A stretch of DNA of 64,000 nt from Mycolicibacter sp. MU0102 (GTDB lineage: Bacteria > Actinomycetota > Actinomycetes > Mycobacteriales > Mycobacteriaceae), in NCBI RefSeq assembly GCF_963378105.1, contig NZ_OY726398.1, forward strand, positions 3,348,001 to 3,412,000, in the 5' to 3' direction. A model generated the notes under the pieces. The model saw only the letters and a list, made by a program, of their open reading frames with translations, was not told where the DNA came from and made no database searches. The stretch's first letter is position 1, and every line of letters starts with the position of its first letter. Both the position numbers and the translations under genes were made by a program. Positions 27,389-36,364 of this stretch are shown here, in pieces.

Positions 27389-28348
27389 ATGGTCACCAGG
27401 GGTTTGTTGACGAGGCGAATTCACCGCCGCCACAGCGCACAATCAGTCGCCGTGTCGTTGGCCAGCCGATTCGTGGTGAAGAACCTGGTGCGCGCGTGGG
27501 CAGTCCGACCAGACTTGGCGTGGCCGCTCGCATCGGTCGACCGACTGGCCGGCATGGTGCCGCGCCGGCAGACAGCGCGCGTCGAGCGCTTCCGCCTGGG
27601 CTACTGTGTCGCCGAACGGATTCAGCCGGCAGGCGTCTCGACGGAGCGGGCCATCCTTTATCTGCACGGCGGGGCTTTTCTCACCTGCGGACTTAATACC
27701 CACCGCTCGCTGGTAACTCGATTGTCCCGGGCAGCCGATGCCAGCGTCCTCAACATCGACTACCGAATGTTGCCCGCACACCGGATCGCTGACGCCGTCG
27801 AAGACGGCCTGAGCGGCCTGCGCTGGCTGCTTCGCCGTGGCTACGACCCGGAGCAGATCGTGATCGCCGGCGATTCCGCTGGCGGATACCTGGCTTTCAT
27901 GACCGCCCTGGCAGCCGCGCAGTCCGATCTGGCGAAACCTGCTGGAATAGCAACGGTTTCACCGTTCACCGATGCAGACCCCACCGCAAAGCTTCAGCAC
28001 CGCAACGCCCGACGTTGTGCGATGTTCCCGTGCGAGGCACTGATGGCCTTCACCCGATACCTGCTCCGCGCCCGCGCCGCGTCGCCGATGGATGCCGATC
28101 TGTCGCTGCTGCCGCCGGTCGCCATCCACGCGAGCACCGACGAGCTGCTGCTGCCCGACGCCGAAGCCATGGCGCAGCGGCTGGACGCCGCCGGCGTGCG
28201 TTGCGATCTACATCTCTGGGAGGGCCAGGTTCACGACTTCCCATTGGCGGCCGATGTGCTGCCCGAGGGGCGACGGGCGATCCGCTACCTGGGCGATTTC
28301 GTCAAGGAAGTCACCGCGCCACCAGAGCCCGGAACCGCCGCCGCCTGA
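27389..28348 (+). CDS. Alpha/beta hydrolase of the HSL/Lip esterase family
   Basis: A 319-aa esterase. The oxyanion motif is YLHGGAF, the nucleophile Ser is in AGDSAGGY near residue 170, and Asp and His lie near the C-terminus (STDELLLPD, GQVHDF). The substrate is unknown; short-chain acyl esters are typical. GGAGG at 27376-27380 precedes ATG 27389. It is divergent from birA and not at this position in M. tuberculosis, so it is probably a local insertion together with the HNH gene. Confidence 0.85.
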   Translation: MVTRGLLTRRIHRRHSAQSVAVSLASRFVVKNLVRAWAVRPDLAWPLASVDRLAGMVPRRQTARVERFRLGYCVAERIQPAGVSTERAILYLHGGAFLTCGLNTHRSLVTRLSRAADASVLNIDYRMLPAHRIADAVEDGLSGLRWLLRRGYDPEQIVIAGDSAGGYLAFMTALAAAQSDLAKPAGIATVSPFTDADPTAKLQHRNARRCAMFPCEALMAFTRYLLRARAASPMDADLSLLPPVAIHASTDELLLPDAEAMAQRLDAAGVRCDLHLWEGQVHDFPLAADVLPEGRRAIRYLGDFVKEVTAPPEPGTAAA

Positions 28349-28456
28349 TCCGACGCCTGAATTCTGAGGTTGTGTCACTGCATTCACTTGCGTCACAGCG
28401 ATTTTGGCTGTGGATGATTTCTGCGCCCTGTCGGACCCCGGAGCTACCATTAGCAC

Positions 28457-29890
28457 ATGCGTTCGAATAGCCGGGAAGAGGTCGTCGAAGCCTTCGACGC
28501 TCTCTCCGCCGATCTGGACCGGGCGCTGGAACTGGACTTCGACGCACTGACCCCGCGGGAATGCCTGGCCCTGCTGCAGCGCTGCGAACGGCTGCGACGG
28601 CGACTCCCCGCAGTGGAACACCCCCTGGTCAATCGGATCGCCACCACCGACCCCGCCGAACTCGGCGACAAACCCCGCTGGGTACTCGCCGACGAACTGC
28701 ACATCACCCGCGGTGAATCCGCCCGCCGCATCACCGAAGCCGCCGAACTAGGGCCCCGCCGCACCCTGACCGGCGAACCGTTAGAACCCGTGCTGCCGGA
28801 GGTTGCCACCGCCCAACGACAGGGCCAGATCGGGGCCGCCCACATCGGCGTCATCCGCTCGTTCTTCCACTACCTGCCCGACGGCATTGACGCGGGCACC
28901 CTGGTCCAGGCCGAGCACCAGCTGGCCGAATTGGCCGGGCAGTGCCGCCCCGACGAACTGAGCAAAATTGCCCAACGCCTCGCCGACTACCTGCACCCCG
29001 ACGGCAACTACACCGACGAAGACCGCGCCAAACGCCGCGGCCTGACCCTCGGCCCCCAGGACCGCGATGGCATGACCCCCATCAAGGGCTACCTGGACCC
29101 GCAAGCCCGCGCCACCTGGGATGCGGTGCTGGCCCGCTGGGCCGCCCCCGGAATGTGCAACCCCAACGACGACATCGCCTGCACCGCCGGCACGCCGACT
29201 CAAACCCAGATCGATGCCGACACCCGCAGTGCCTCCCAACGCAACCACGACGCACTCACCGCAATGGGCCGCGCCCTGCTCGCCTCCGGAGAATTAGGCC
29301 AGCACAACGGATTACCGGCCACCATCATCGTCTCCACCACCCTGGCCGACCTGGAAACCGGCACCGGAAAAGCCCACACCGGCGGCGGCACCTGGCTCCC
29401 CATGTCCGCCGTCATCGCCATCGCCAGCCACGCACACCACTACCTGCGGATCTACGACGGCGCCAAAGAACTCGCCCTGTTTCACACCAAACGCCTGGCC
29501 TCACCGGCCCAACGCATCGTGCTCTACGCCAAAGAACGAGGATGCAGCCACCCCAACTGCCCCATATCCGGCTACTACTGCGAAGTCCACCACGACGACG
29601 ACTACGCCAAAACACGACGCACCGACATCAACGGACTCACCCTGCGCTGCGGCCTCCACCATGAGCTCATCACCTCAGGCGGCTGGAAAACCCGCAAGCG
29701 CCACGACGGCACCACCCAAACCCTGCCCCCACCCCACCTGAACCGAGGCCAACCCCGAACCAACCACTACCACCACCGGAGAAAAACTGCTTCGGGACGG
29801 TCCAGACGGCGACGACGTTCCCTAGCCGGTCCGGTCGGGCGATCCGATGGCCCACACTTTAAGATCGTTTCTTATGACCAGTGTTACTGA
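28457..29890 (+). CDS. 13E12-type HNH endonuclease-domain protein, altered C-terminus
   Basis: The 477-aa protein has an N-terminal DUF222 helical domain (residues 10-300) and a C-terminal HNH core with CSHPNC, CEVHHDDDY and CGLHHE. This is the mycobacterial REP13E12 repeat family, whose role is uncertain. TACCAT at 28445-28450, 6 nt before the ATG, suggests a leaderless transcript. After NHYHH the frame runs on for 32 more residues and ends inside accD5. In the frame one base on, the text reads like the usual family end (KLLRDGPDGDDVP) and stops at TAG 29823-29825. An indel near the A5 run at 29782-29786 probably shifted the end. Confidence 0.78.
   Translation: MRSNSREEVVEAFDALSADLDRALELDFDALTPRECLALLQRCERLRRRLPAVEHPLVNRIATTDPAELGDKPRWVLADELHITRGESARRITEAAELGPRRTLTGEPLEPVLPEVATAQRQGQIGAAHIGVIRSFFHYLPDGIDAGTLVQAEHQLAELAGQCRPDELSKIAQRLADYLHPDGNYTDEDRAKRRGLTLGPQDRDGMTPIKGYLDPQARATWDAVLARWAAPGMCNPNDDIACTAGTPTQTQIDADTRSASQRNHDALTAMGRALLASGELGQHNGLPATIIVSTTLADLETGTGKAHTGGGTWLPMSAVIAIASHAHHYLRIYDGAKELALFHTKRLASPAQRIVLYAKERGCSHPNCPISGYYCEVHHDDDYAKTRRTDINGLTLRCGLHHELITSGGWKTRKRHDGTTQTLPPPHLNRGQPRTNHYHHRRKTASGRSRRRRRSLAGPVGRSDGPHFKIVSYDQCY
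29856..29876 (+). promoter_or_regulatory. Leaderless promoter -10 and motif shared with accA3
   Basis: CTTTAAGATCGTTTCTTATG includes a good -10 (TAAGAT, 29860-29865) followed after 8 nt by the accD5 ATG. The core TTAAGAnnnTTTCTTAT recurs before accA3 at about 33921-33939, where it reads CTTAAAGACATTTCTTATAC. Confidence 0.55.
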
Positions 29891-31526
29891 GCACTCCGGT
29901 GAGGCCCACGTAGAGGCGCAAGCCGAGCATGTCGTCGACATCCACACCACTGCGGGCAAGCTCGCCGACCTCAAGCGTCGGACCGAGGAGACCCTGCACC
30001 CGGTCGGTGAGGCCGCTGTGGAGAAGGTGCATGCCAAGGGCAAGCTGACCGCTCGCGAGCGGGTCTACGCCCTGCTTGACGAGGGCTCTTTCGTCGAGCT
30101 CGACGCGCTGGCCAAGCACCGCAGCACCAACTTCGGCCTGGCCGACAAGCGTCCGCTCGGCGACGGTGTGGTGACCGGCTACGGCACCATCGACGGCCGC
30201 GAGGTCTGCATCTTCAGCCAGGACGCCACCGTGTTCGGCGGCAGCCTCGGCGAGGTCTACGGCGAGAAGATCGTCAAGGTCCAGGAGCTGGCCATGAAGA
30301 CCGGCCGGCCGCTGATCGGGATCAACGACGGCGCCGGCGCCCGCATCCAAGAGGGTGTGGTCTCGCTGGGCCTCTACAGCAAGATCTTCCACAACAACAT
30401 CCTGGCCTCGGGCGTGATCCCGCAGATCTCGCTGATCATGGGTGCGGCGGCCGGCGGTCACGTGTACTCCCCCGCCCTGACCGATTTCATCGTGATGGTC
30501 GATCAGACCTCCCAGATGTTCATTACCGGCCCGGACGTGATCAAGACCGTCACCGGCGAAGAGGTCACCCAGGAGGAGTTGGGCGGGGCGCACACCCACA
30601 TGGGTAAGTCCGGCACCGCGCACTACGTCGCCTCCGGCGAGCAGGACGCGCTGGACTACGTCCGCGACCTGCTGAGCTACCTGCCCCCGAACAACTACGC
30701 CGACCCGCCGCACTTCCCGGTGCCAGCCGCCGAGGGTGCCATCGAGGACAACCTCACCGCCGAGGACCTCGAACTGGACACGCTGATCCCGGACTCGCCG
30801 AACCAGCCGTACGACATGCACGAGGTCATCACCCGGATCCTCGACGACGACGAGTTCTTGGAAGTCCAGGCCGGTTACGCGCAGAACATCATCGTCGGCT
30901 TCGGCCGCGTGGAGGGCCGCACCGTCGGCATCGTGGCCAACCAGCCGACCCAGTTCGCCGGCTGCCTGGACATCAACGCTTCGGAGAAGGCCGCCCGGTT
31001 CATCCGGACCTGCGACTGCTTCAACATCCCGATCGTGCTGCTGGTCGACGTGCCCGGCTTCCTGCCCGGCACCGAGCAGGAATACAACGGCATCATCCGG
31101 CGCGGCGCCAAGCTGCTCTACGCCTACGGCGAGGCCACCGTCGCCAAGATCACCGTCATCACCCGCAAGGCCTACGGCGGCGCGTACTGCGTCATGGGTT
31201 CCAAGGAGATGGGCGCTGACGTCAACGTGGCCTGGCCGACGGCCCAGATCGCGGTGATGGGCGCCTCCGGTGCGGTCGGCTTCGTCTACCGCCAGCAGCT
31301 CACCGAGGCCTCGAAGAACGGCGACGACGTCGACGCGCTGCGCCTGCAGCTCCAGCAGGAGTACGAGGACACGCTGGTGAACCCCTATGTTGCCGCCGAG
31401 CGGGGCTACGTCGACGCGGTGATCCCGCCGTCGCACACCCGCGGTTACATCGCGACGTCGCTGCGGCTGCTGGAACGCAAGATCGTCCAGCCGCTGCCGA
31501 AGAAGCACGGAAACATTCCCCTGTGA
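29874..31526 (+). CDS. accD5: Propionyl-CoA/acyl-CoA carboxylase beta chain AccD5
   Basis: The 550-aa carboxyltransferase subunit transfers CO2 from biotin on AccA3 to acyl-CoA, supplying methylmalonyl-CoA and related units for methyl-branched and mycolic lipids. The carboxyltransferase core has GAGARIQEGVVSL (acyl-CoA pocket), MGAAAGGHVYSP and KAYGGAYCVMGSK (biotin side). ATG 29874 lacks a ribosome-binding site, and TAAGAT at 29860-29865 ends 8 nt earlier, consistent with a leaderless mRNA. accE5 follows after 22 nt. Confidence 0.96.
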   Translation: MTSVTEHSGEAHVEAQAEHVVDIHTTAGKLADLKRRTEETLHPVGEAAVEKVHAKGKLTARERVYALLDEGSFVELDALAKHRSTNFGLADKRPLGDGVVTGYGTIDGREVCIFSQDATVFGGSLGEVYGEKIVKVQELAMKTGRPLIGINDGAGARIQEGVVSLGLYSKIFHNNILASGVIPQISLIMGAAAGGHVYSPALTDFIVMVDQTSQMFITGPDVIKTVTGEEVTQEELGGAHTHMGKSGTAHYVASGEQDALDYVRDLLSYLPPNNYADPPHFPVPAAEGAIEDNLTAEDLELDTLIPDSPNQPYDMHEVITRILDDDEFLEVQAGYAQNIIVGFGRVEGRTVGIVANQPTQFAGCLDINASEKAARFIRTCDCFNIPIVLLVDVPGFLPGTEQEYNGIIRRGAKLLYAYGEATVAKITVITRKAYGGAYCVMGSKEMGADVNVAWPTAQIAVMGASGAVGFVYRQQLTEASKNGDDVDALRLQLQQEYEDTLVNPYVAAERGYVDAVIPPSHTRGYIATSLRLLERKIVQPLPKKHGNIPL

Positions 31527-31548
31527 GCGGAACGAGTGGAGTGAGCTT

Positions 31549-31809
31549 GTGAGCGACGAGAACGAAGCCACCACTGCGGTCGAGGAGACTCCTGCGGTCG
31601 CCGAACCGCACATCAAGGTGCTGCGGGGCAACCCCACCGACGCCGAGATCGCGGCGCTGGTCGCGGTGCTCGGCACGGCAGGCGGCGCTGGAGCCGAATC
31701 CGGTGCACGGGACCGTAATCTCTGGGGCCACCCGGTCGACAAGCTGCGGATTCCACTGTTCAGCTGGCAGCGGATCACTCTGCTGGAGCGCACCCACATG
31801 CGCCGGTGA
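31549..31809 (+). CDS. accE5: Acyl-CoA carboxylase epsilon subunit AccE5
   Basis: An 86-aa small subunit that enhances the AccA3-AccD5 complex. The C-terminal half is the conserved part: HIKVLRGNPTDAEIAALVAV then LWGHPVDKLR near residue 59. The acidic N-terminus is disordered by composition. GTG 31549 is the likely start, 22 nt after accD5. It is followed closely by maf. Confidence 0.92.
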   Translation: MSDENEATTAVEETPAVAEPHIKVLRGNPTDAEIAALVAVLGTAGGAGAESGARDRNLWGHPVDKLRIPLFSWQRITLLERTHMRR

Positions 31810-31816
31810 CCAGCCG

Positions 31817-32458
31817 GTGACGCGGCTGGTCCTCGGCTCGGCCTCGTCAGGTCGGCTGGCCGTTCTGCGCGGCGCCGGAATCGACCCGTTGGTGGTGGTC
31901 TCCGGTGTCGACGAGGACGCCGTGATGGCCGGTCTGCCCGCTACTGCGTCCCCGGATGCTGTGACCGGCGCCCTGGCCGCCGCTAAAGCGGAGCAGGTCG
32001 CCTCCACACTGCAGCCTCCGGTGAGCACCGATTGCGTTGTGATCGGCTGCGATTCAATGCTCTATTTCGACGGCAAGCTGTGCGGCAAACCCCCAACGGT
32101 CGATGAGGCCCGCATCCGCTGGCGCGCGATGGCCGGAAATTCCGGGCAGCTCCACACCGGCCACAGCCTGATCCGGTTGCGCGACAACGAGATCACCCAT
32201 CAGATCACCGAAACCGCCGTGACCACAGTGCGTTTCGGCCGCCCGGATGACGACGATCTGGAGGCCTATCTGGCCAGCGGCGAGCCGCTGCGGGTCGCCG
32301 GCGGATTCACCCTGGATGGCTTGGGGGGCTGGTTCGTCGACGGCGTCGACGGCGATCCCTCCAGCGTCATCGGTATCAGCCTGCCCATGCTGCGTCGGCT
32401 GCTGCGCCCAGCCGGGCTCTCGGTCGCTGCACTGTGGGCGGCCAACCCGGTCACCTGA
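31817..32458 (+). CDS. maf: Maf-family nucleotide pyrophosphatase
   Basis: A 213-aa member of the house-cleaning NTP pyrophosphatase family that removes non-canonical nucleotides. LVLGSASSGRLAVLR is the Maf N-terminal signature, GCDSMLYFDGKLCGKP carries the catalytic Asp, and DVD-type loop FVDGVDGDPSSVIGISL follows. GTG 31817 lies 7 nt after accE5. It is co-directional with the acc genes and conserved in this order in mycobacteria. Confidence 0.9.
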   Translation: MTRLVLGSASSGRLAVLRGAGIDPLVVVSGVDEDAVMAGLPATASPDAVTGALAAAKAEQVASTLQPPVSTDCVVIGCDSMLYFDGKLCGKPPTVDEARIRWRAMAGNSGQLHTGHSLIRLRDNEITHQITETAVTTVRFGRPDDDDLEAYLASGEPLRVAGGFTLDGLGGWFVDGVDGDPSSVIGISLPMLRRLLRPAGLSVAALWAANPVT

Positions 32459-32539
32459 GCCAGGTAACGCGCACCTGAAGTCAGCGAATTTCCGGCCATG
32501 GGAGTGGCACAACGGTTACCGACCGGTAGGCTCGGTTTT

Positions 32540-33451
32540 GTGCCAGTGCCTGCCGACCCCGCCCCCGCCCTGCAGTCCTACGCTCACCCGGAACGGTTGG
32601 TGACAGCCGACTGGCTGGCGGGCAATCTGGGCACACCCGGCCTCGTCGTGGTGGAGTCCGACGAGGATGTCTTGCTCTACGACATCGGCCACATTCCCAC
32701 CGCGGTCAAGATCGACTGGGTCACCGATCTCAACGATTCCCCGGTCCGCGACTACATCACCGGCGAGCAGTTCGCCGACCTGATGAACCGCAAGGGCATC
32801 TCGCGCGACGACACCGTGGTGATCTACGGCGACAAGTCCAACTGGTGGGCCGCGTACGCGCTGTGGGTGTTCACCCTGTTCGGACACGAAGACGTGCGGC
32901 TACTCGACGGCGGGCGCGACCTCTGGGTGTCCTCGGGCCGCGAGACCACCCTGGACGTGCCGTCGAAGACCACGACCGGCTACCCCGTCGTCAAGCGCAA
33001 CGACGCCCCCATCCGGGCCTACAAGGACGACGTGCTGGCCAACATCGGCCAGGTGCCGCTGATCGACGTTCGCTCGCCGCAGGAGTACACCGGCGAGCGC
33101 ACCCACATGCCGGAATACCCGGAGGAGGGTGTGCTGCGCGGCGGCCACATCCCCACTGCGGTCTCCGTGCCGTGGAGCAAGGCGGCCGACGACGCCGGCC
33201 GGTTCCGCAAGCGCGAGGAATTGGAACGGCTCTACGATTTCCTCAAGCCCGAGGACAAGCCGATCGCCTACTGCCGCATCGGAGAACGCTCCAGCCACAC
33301 CTGGTTCGTTCTGACCCACCTGCTCGGTCTCGACGATGTCCGCAACTACGACGGGTCCTGGACCGAGTGGGGCAACACCGTGCGGGTGCCCATCGTCGAC
33401 GGCCCCGAACCCGGACAGCTGTCCGGAGCCCCGGGGAGCCCCGCCAGCTGA
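32540..33451 (+). CDS. sseA: Thiosulfate sulfurtransferase (rhodanese) SseA
   Basis: A 303-aa two-domain rhodanese. The N-terminal domain (residues 10-140) lacks the catalytic Cys; the C-terminal domain carries active-site CRIGERSSHT near residue 250. It transfers sulfane sulfur between donors and thiols, and the next gene is SufE-like, hinting at sulfur handling for Fe-S assembly. The GTG at 32540 is preferred because TAGGCT at 32527-32532 ends 7 nt before it, as in a leaderless mRNA, and the N-terminus then matches Rv3283. Confidence 0.93.
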   Translation: MPVPADPAPALQSYAHPERLVTADWLAGNLGTPGLVVVESDEDVLLYDIGHIPTAVKIDWVTDLNDSPVRDYITGEQFADLMNRKGISRDDTVVIYGDKSNWWAAYALWVFTLFGHEDVRLLDGGRDLWVSSGRETTLDVPSKTTTGYPVVKRNDAPIRAYKDDVLANIGQVPLIDVRSPQEYTGERTHMPEYPEEGVLRGGHIPTAVSVPWSKAADDAGRFRKREELERLYDFLKPEDKPIAYCRIGERSSHTWFVLTHLLGLDDVRNYDGSWTEWGNTVRVPIVDGPEPGQLSGAPGSPAS

Positions 33452-33867
33452 TGAGCCTGCCGGAGGGACTGGCGCAGGTGGTTTCCGACTTCGCCGAGGT
33501 CGAAGGCCAGGACAAGCTCAGGCTGCTGATCGAATTCGCAGACGAACTGCCCGATCTGCCCGCTGAGCTGACCGAATCCGCCATGGAACCGGTACCGGAG
33601 TGCCAGTCGCCGTTGTTCATGCATGTCGATGCCGCCGACCCGCAGCGGGTGCGGCTGTATTTCAGCGCGCCAGTAGAGGCGCCGACCACGCGCGGCTTCG
33701 CATCGATCTGGGCGGCCGGCCTCGACGGCGAACCGGCCGACGTCATCCTCGGCGTGCCGGAGGATTTCGCGTCTCGGCTTGGGTTGGCCACCCTGATCAG
33801 CCCGCTGCGGCTGCGCGGTATGTCGGCCATGTTGACCCGCATCAAGCGGCATTTACGCGCCGCGTAA
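33451..33867 (+). CDS. SufE-like Fe-S assembly sulfur acceptor, Rv3284 type
   Basis: A 138-aa SufE-family protein that accepts sulfur from a cysteine desulfurase. The sulfur-acceptor region is VPECQSPLFMHVD, with Cys near residue 50. ATG 33451 shares one base with the sseA stop, so translation is coupled. It is length-matched to the M. tuberculosis protein (143 aa). Confidence 0.9.
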   Translation: MSLPEGLAQVVSDFAEVEGQDKLRLLIEFADELPDLPAELTESAMEPVPECQSPLFMHVDAADPQRVRLYFSAPVEAPTTRGFASIWAAGLDGEPADVILGVPEDFASRLGLATLISPLRLRGMSAMLTRIKRHLRAA

Positions 33868-33958
33868 GGGGCACTGGAACAGGTTCAGCGGTCGCGCTTT
33901 ACACTGCCTGAAGCTAGATTCTTAAAGACATTTCTTATACATGCCATCAGGAGGGCCA

Positions 33959-35755
33959 GTGGCGAACCATGCCAGCTCGAAGATCTCCAAGGTGCTCGTC
34001 GCCAACCGCGGGGAGATCGCCGTTCGAGTGATCCGCGCCGCGCGCGACGCCGGATTGGCCAGCGTGGCCGTGTACGCCGAGCCCGACGCCGACGCTCCGC
34101 ACGTCCGCCTTGCCGATGAGGCGTTCGCCCTGGGCGGGCAGACCTCGGCCGAGTCCTACTTGGTGTTCGAGAAGATCCTCGACGCCGCGGCCCAGTCGGG
34201 CGCCAACGCGATTCACCCCGGGTATGGCTTCCTCTCCGAGAACGCCGACTTCGCCCAGGCCGTGATCGACGCCGGGCTGATCTGGATCGGGCCGAGCCCG
34301 CAGTCGATCCGCGACCTCGGCGACAAGGTCACCGCGCGCCACATCGCTGCCCGCGCCAAGGCTCCCCTGGTGCCCGGCACCCCGGACCCGGTCAAGGACG
34401 CCGACGAGGTCGTGGCGTTCGCCAAGGAGTACGGCGTACCGGTGGCGATCAAGGCCGCGTTCGGTGGCGGCGGTCGCGGCATGAAGGTGGCGCGCACCCT
34501 CGAAGAGATTCCCGAGCTGTTCGAGTCGGCCACCCGTGAGGCGATTGCGGCCTTCGGTCGCGGCGAGTGCTTCGTGGAGCGCTACCTGGACAAGCCGCGC
34601 CACGTCGAGGCCCAGGTCATCGCCGACCAGCACGGCAACGTCGTCGTCGCGGGAACCCGCGACTGCTCGCTGCAGCGCCGCTTCCAGAAGCTGGTCGAGG
34701 AGGCCCCGGCGCCGTTCCTGACCGACGCACAGCGCAAGGAGATCCACGAGTCCGCCAAGCGGATCTGCAAGGAGGCCGGCTACTACGGCGCCGGGACCGT
34801 GGAGTACCTGGTCGGCCAGGACGGCCTGATCAGCTTCCTGGAGGTCAACACCCGTCTGCAGGTGGAACACCCGGTCACCGAGGAGACCTCGGGCATCGAC
34901 CTGGTGCGTGAGCAGTTCCGGATCGCCAACGGCGAGACGCTCGACCTCACCGAGGACCCCGAGCCGCGCGGCCACTCGATCGAGTTCCGCATCAACGGCG
35001 AGGACGCCGGTCGCGGCTTCCTGCCCGCCCCCGGCCCGGTCACCCGCTTCGACCCGCCGACCGGCCCCGGCATCCGGATGGACTCCGGCGTGGAGACCGG
35101 TTCGGTGATCGGCGGCCAGTTCGACTCGATGCTGGCCAAGCTGATCGTCACCGGCGCGACCCGCACCGAAGCCCTCGAGCGTGCCCGGCGCGCCCTGGAC
35201 GAGTTCCACGTCGAGGGTCTGGCCACGGTCATCCCGTTCGACCGTGTGGTGGTTCGCGACCCGGCGTTCGTCGGCGACGAGAACGGCTTCACGGTTCACA
35301 CCCGCTGGATCGAGACCGAGTTCGAGAACAACATCGAGCCCTTCACCGGCGGTGAGCCCCTCGACGACGAGGACGTGCAGCCGCGGCAGAAGGTGGTCGT
35401 CGAGGTCGGCGGCCGGCGCCTGGAGGTGTCGCTGCCGGGTGACCTGGCGCTGGGCGGCGGCGGAGCCGGCGGCGCCGCTGGAGCCATCCGGAAGAAGCCC
35501 AAGGCCCGCAAGCGTGGCGCGCACGGCGGCGCGGCGGCGTCCGGTGACGCTGTCACCGCACCGATGCAGGGCACCGTGGTGAAGGTGGCCGTCGAGGAGG
35601 GCCAGGAGGTCGCCGCCGGTGACCTGGTCGTCGTCCTGGAGGCCATGAAGATGGAGAACCCGGTCACCGCGCACAAGGACGGTGTCATCACCGGTCTGTC
35701 GGCCGAGGCCGGATCGGCCATCACGCAGGGCACCGTGCTCTGCGAGATCAAGTAA
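33959..35755 (+). CDS. accA3: Acetyl-/propionyl-CoA carboxylase alpha chain AccA3
   Basis: The 598-aa subunit combines biotin carboxylase (residues 15-460), with GFLSEN, the ATP loop FGGGGRGMK and EVNTRLQVEHPVTE, and a C-terminal BCCP domain with biotinylation site VLEAMKMENP. It works with AccD5/AccE5 and other beta chains to make malonyl-, methylmalonyl- and long-chain carboxyacyl-CoAs. AGGAGGG at 33949-33955 precedes GTG 33959. An ATG at 33941 has no such site but lies next to the motif shared with accD5. Confidence 0.96.
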   Translation: MANHASSKISKVLVANRGEIAVRVIRAARDAGLASVAVYAEPDADAPHVRLADEAFALGGQTSAESYLVFEKILDAAAQSGANAIHPGYGFLSENADFAQAVIDAGLIWIGPSPQSIRDLGDKVTARHIAARAKAPLVPGTPDPVKDADEVVAFAKEYGVPVAIKAAFGGGGRGMKVARTLEEIPELFESATREAIAAFGRGECFVERYLDKPRHVEAQVIADQHGNVVVAGTRDCSLQRRFQKLVEEAPAPFLTDAQRKEIHESAKRICKEAGYYGAGTVEYLVGQDGLISFLEVNTRLQVEHPVTEETSGIDLVREQFRIANGETLDLTEDPEPRGHSIEFRINGEDAGRGFLPAPGPVTRFDPPTGPGIRMDSGVETGSVIGGQFDSMLAKLIVTGATRTEALERARRALDEFHVEGLATVIPFDRVVVRDPAFVGDENGFTVHTRWIETEFENNIEPFTGGEPLDDEDVQPRQKVVVEVGGRRLEVSLPGDLALGGGGAGGAAGAIRKKPKARKRGAHGGAAASGDAVTAPMQGTVVKVAVEEGQEVAAGDLVVVLEAMKMENPVTAHKDGVITGLSAEAGSAITQGTVLCEIK

Positions 35756-35783
35756 CCGACATAGAGCCCGTCGAGATCAACGC

Positions 35784-35815
35784 CGGCCCGTGGTATCTGC
35801 GGATACCACGGGCCG
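35784..35815 (+). terminator. Perfect 14-bp hairpin after accA3
   Basis: The arms CGGCCCGTGGTATC (35784-35797) and GATACCACGGGCCG (35802-35815) pair perfectly around TGCG. It begins 29 nt after the accA3 stop. There is no U-tract, as is common for mycobacterial terminators. Confidence 0.75.
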
Positions 35816-35835
35816 ACGATCGTATAGACGACCGT

Positions 35836-36156
35836 GTGACCCTGGCCGATCTCGGTGAGACCGACCCGGACTACGTCGTGAAGGCGGAATCCGGCTGGGC
35901 CGACGACTCGCGCTATCGCTGGGCGGTCTGCGAGCCGACGACGGGCGAACTGTTGGCCGAGGTGACGCTGAATCCCGCCTCGGGCGAGATCGCCAGTCGC
36001 CACCGGCCAGGTTATGGACAGGCAGCAGTGACCGGGGCACAGGCGGTGTCCCGGTTCGCCGCGGGGGCGTTAGGTCTGACGCCGGTGGTGACCGGCGTGG
36101 GTGGTCCGGCTTCGCCCGACGAAAACCCAGGTCAGACCGCCGATCGCCAACGCTAG
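35836..36156 (+). CDS. Hypothetical protein with acetyltransferase-like N-terminus
   Basis: A 106-aa frame from GTG 35836 includes ADLGETDPDYV and YRWAVCEPTTGELLAEVTL, which I associate with mycobacterial RimJ/RimL-type acetyltransferases. The frame stays open upstream with family-like INAGPWYLR codons (about 35776-35802), but only an ATA is found where a start is expected. The terminator hairpin covers this stretch. The last 29 codons overlap the UsfY-like gene on the other strand. It could be a remnant. Confidence 0.45.
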   Translation: MTLADLGETDPDYVVKAESGWADDSRYRWAVCEPTTGELLAEVTLNPASGEIASRHRPGYGQAAVTGAQAVSRFAAGALGLTPVVTGVGGPASPDENPGQTADRQR

Positions 36157-36354
36157 GACCGCGATCCCGAAGCCCAGCGTCCACCCGGCGTCGTGCTGCG
36201 CGGCGGCGCTCATGAAGCCCACCAATGCCAGTGCCGCCATCAGCAGCATGGCCAAGCCCGGCAACTCACGGCGGTCCTTGAACACCAGTCCGGCCCGCGG
36301 CTGGGTCGTACGCCTCTGATCGATTCCCTCATCGGTGTCGCTGATGTCGCCCAT
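36070..36354 (-). CDS. UsfY-like small membrane protein
   Basis: A 94-aa protein with a soluble start (MGDISDTDEGIDQRRTTQPR) and two transmembrane segments (LAMLLMAALALVGFMSAA, TLGFGIAVLALAIGGLTWVF). The start and layout recall UsfY, which in M. tuberculosis is co-located with sigF and rsbW. A clean SigF-type promoter ends 10 nt before the ATG. Function is unknown. Confidence 0.65.
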   Translation of the reverse strand: MGDISDTDEGIDQRRTTQPRAGLVFKDRRELPGLAMLLMAALALVGFMSAAAQHDAGWTLGFGIAVLALAIGGLTWVFVGRSRTTHAGHHRRQT

Positions 36355-36364
36355 GAGGCCCCTT

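Noticed and set aside
33947..35674. Long open frame on the minus strand across accA3
   Set aside because: It mirrors accA3 in a GC-rich gene, where the complementary frame is often open. It has no domain, ribosome-binding site or neighbours.
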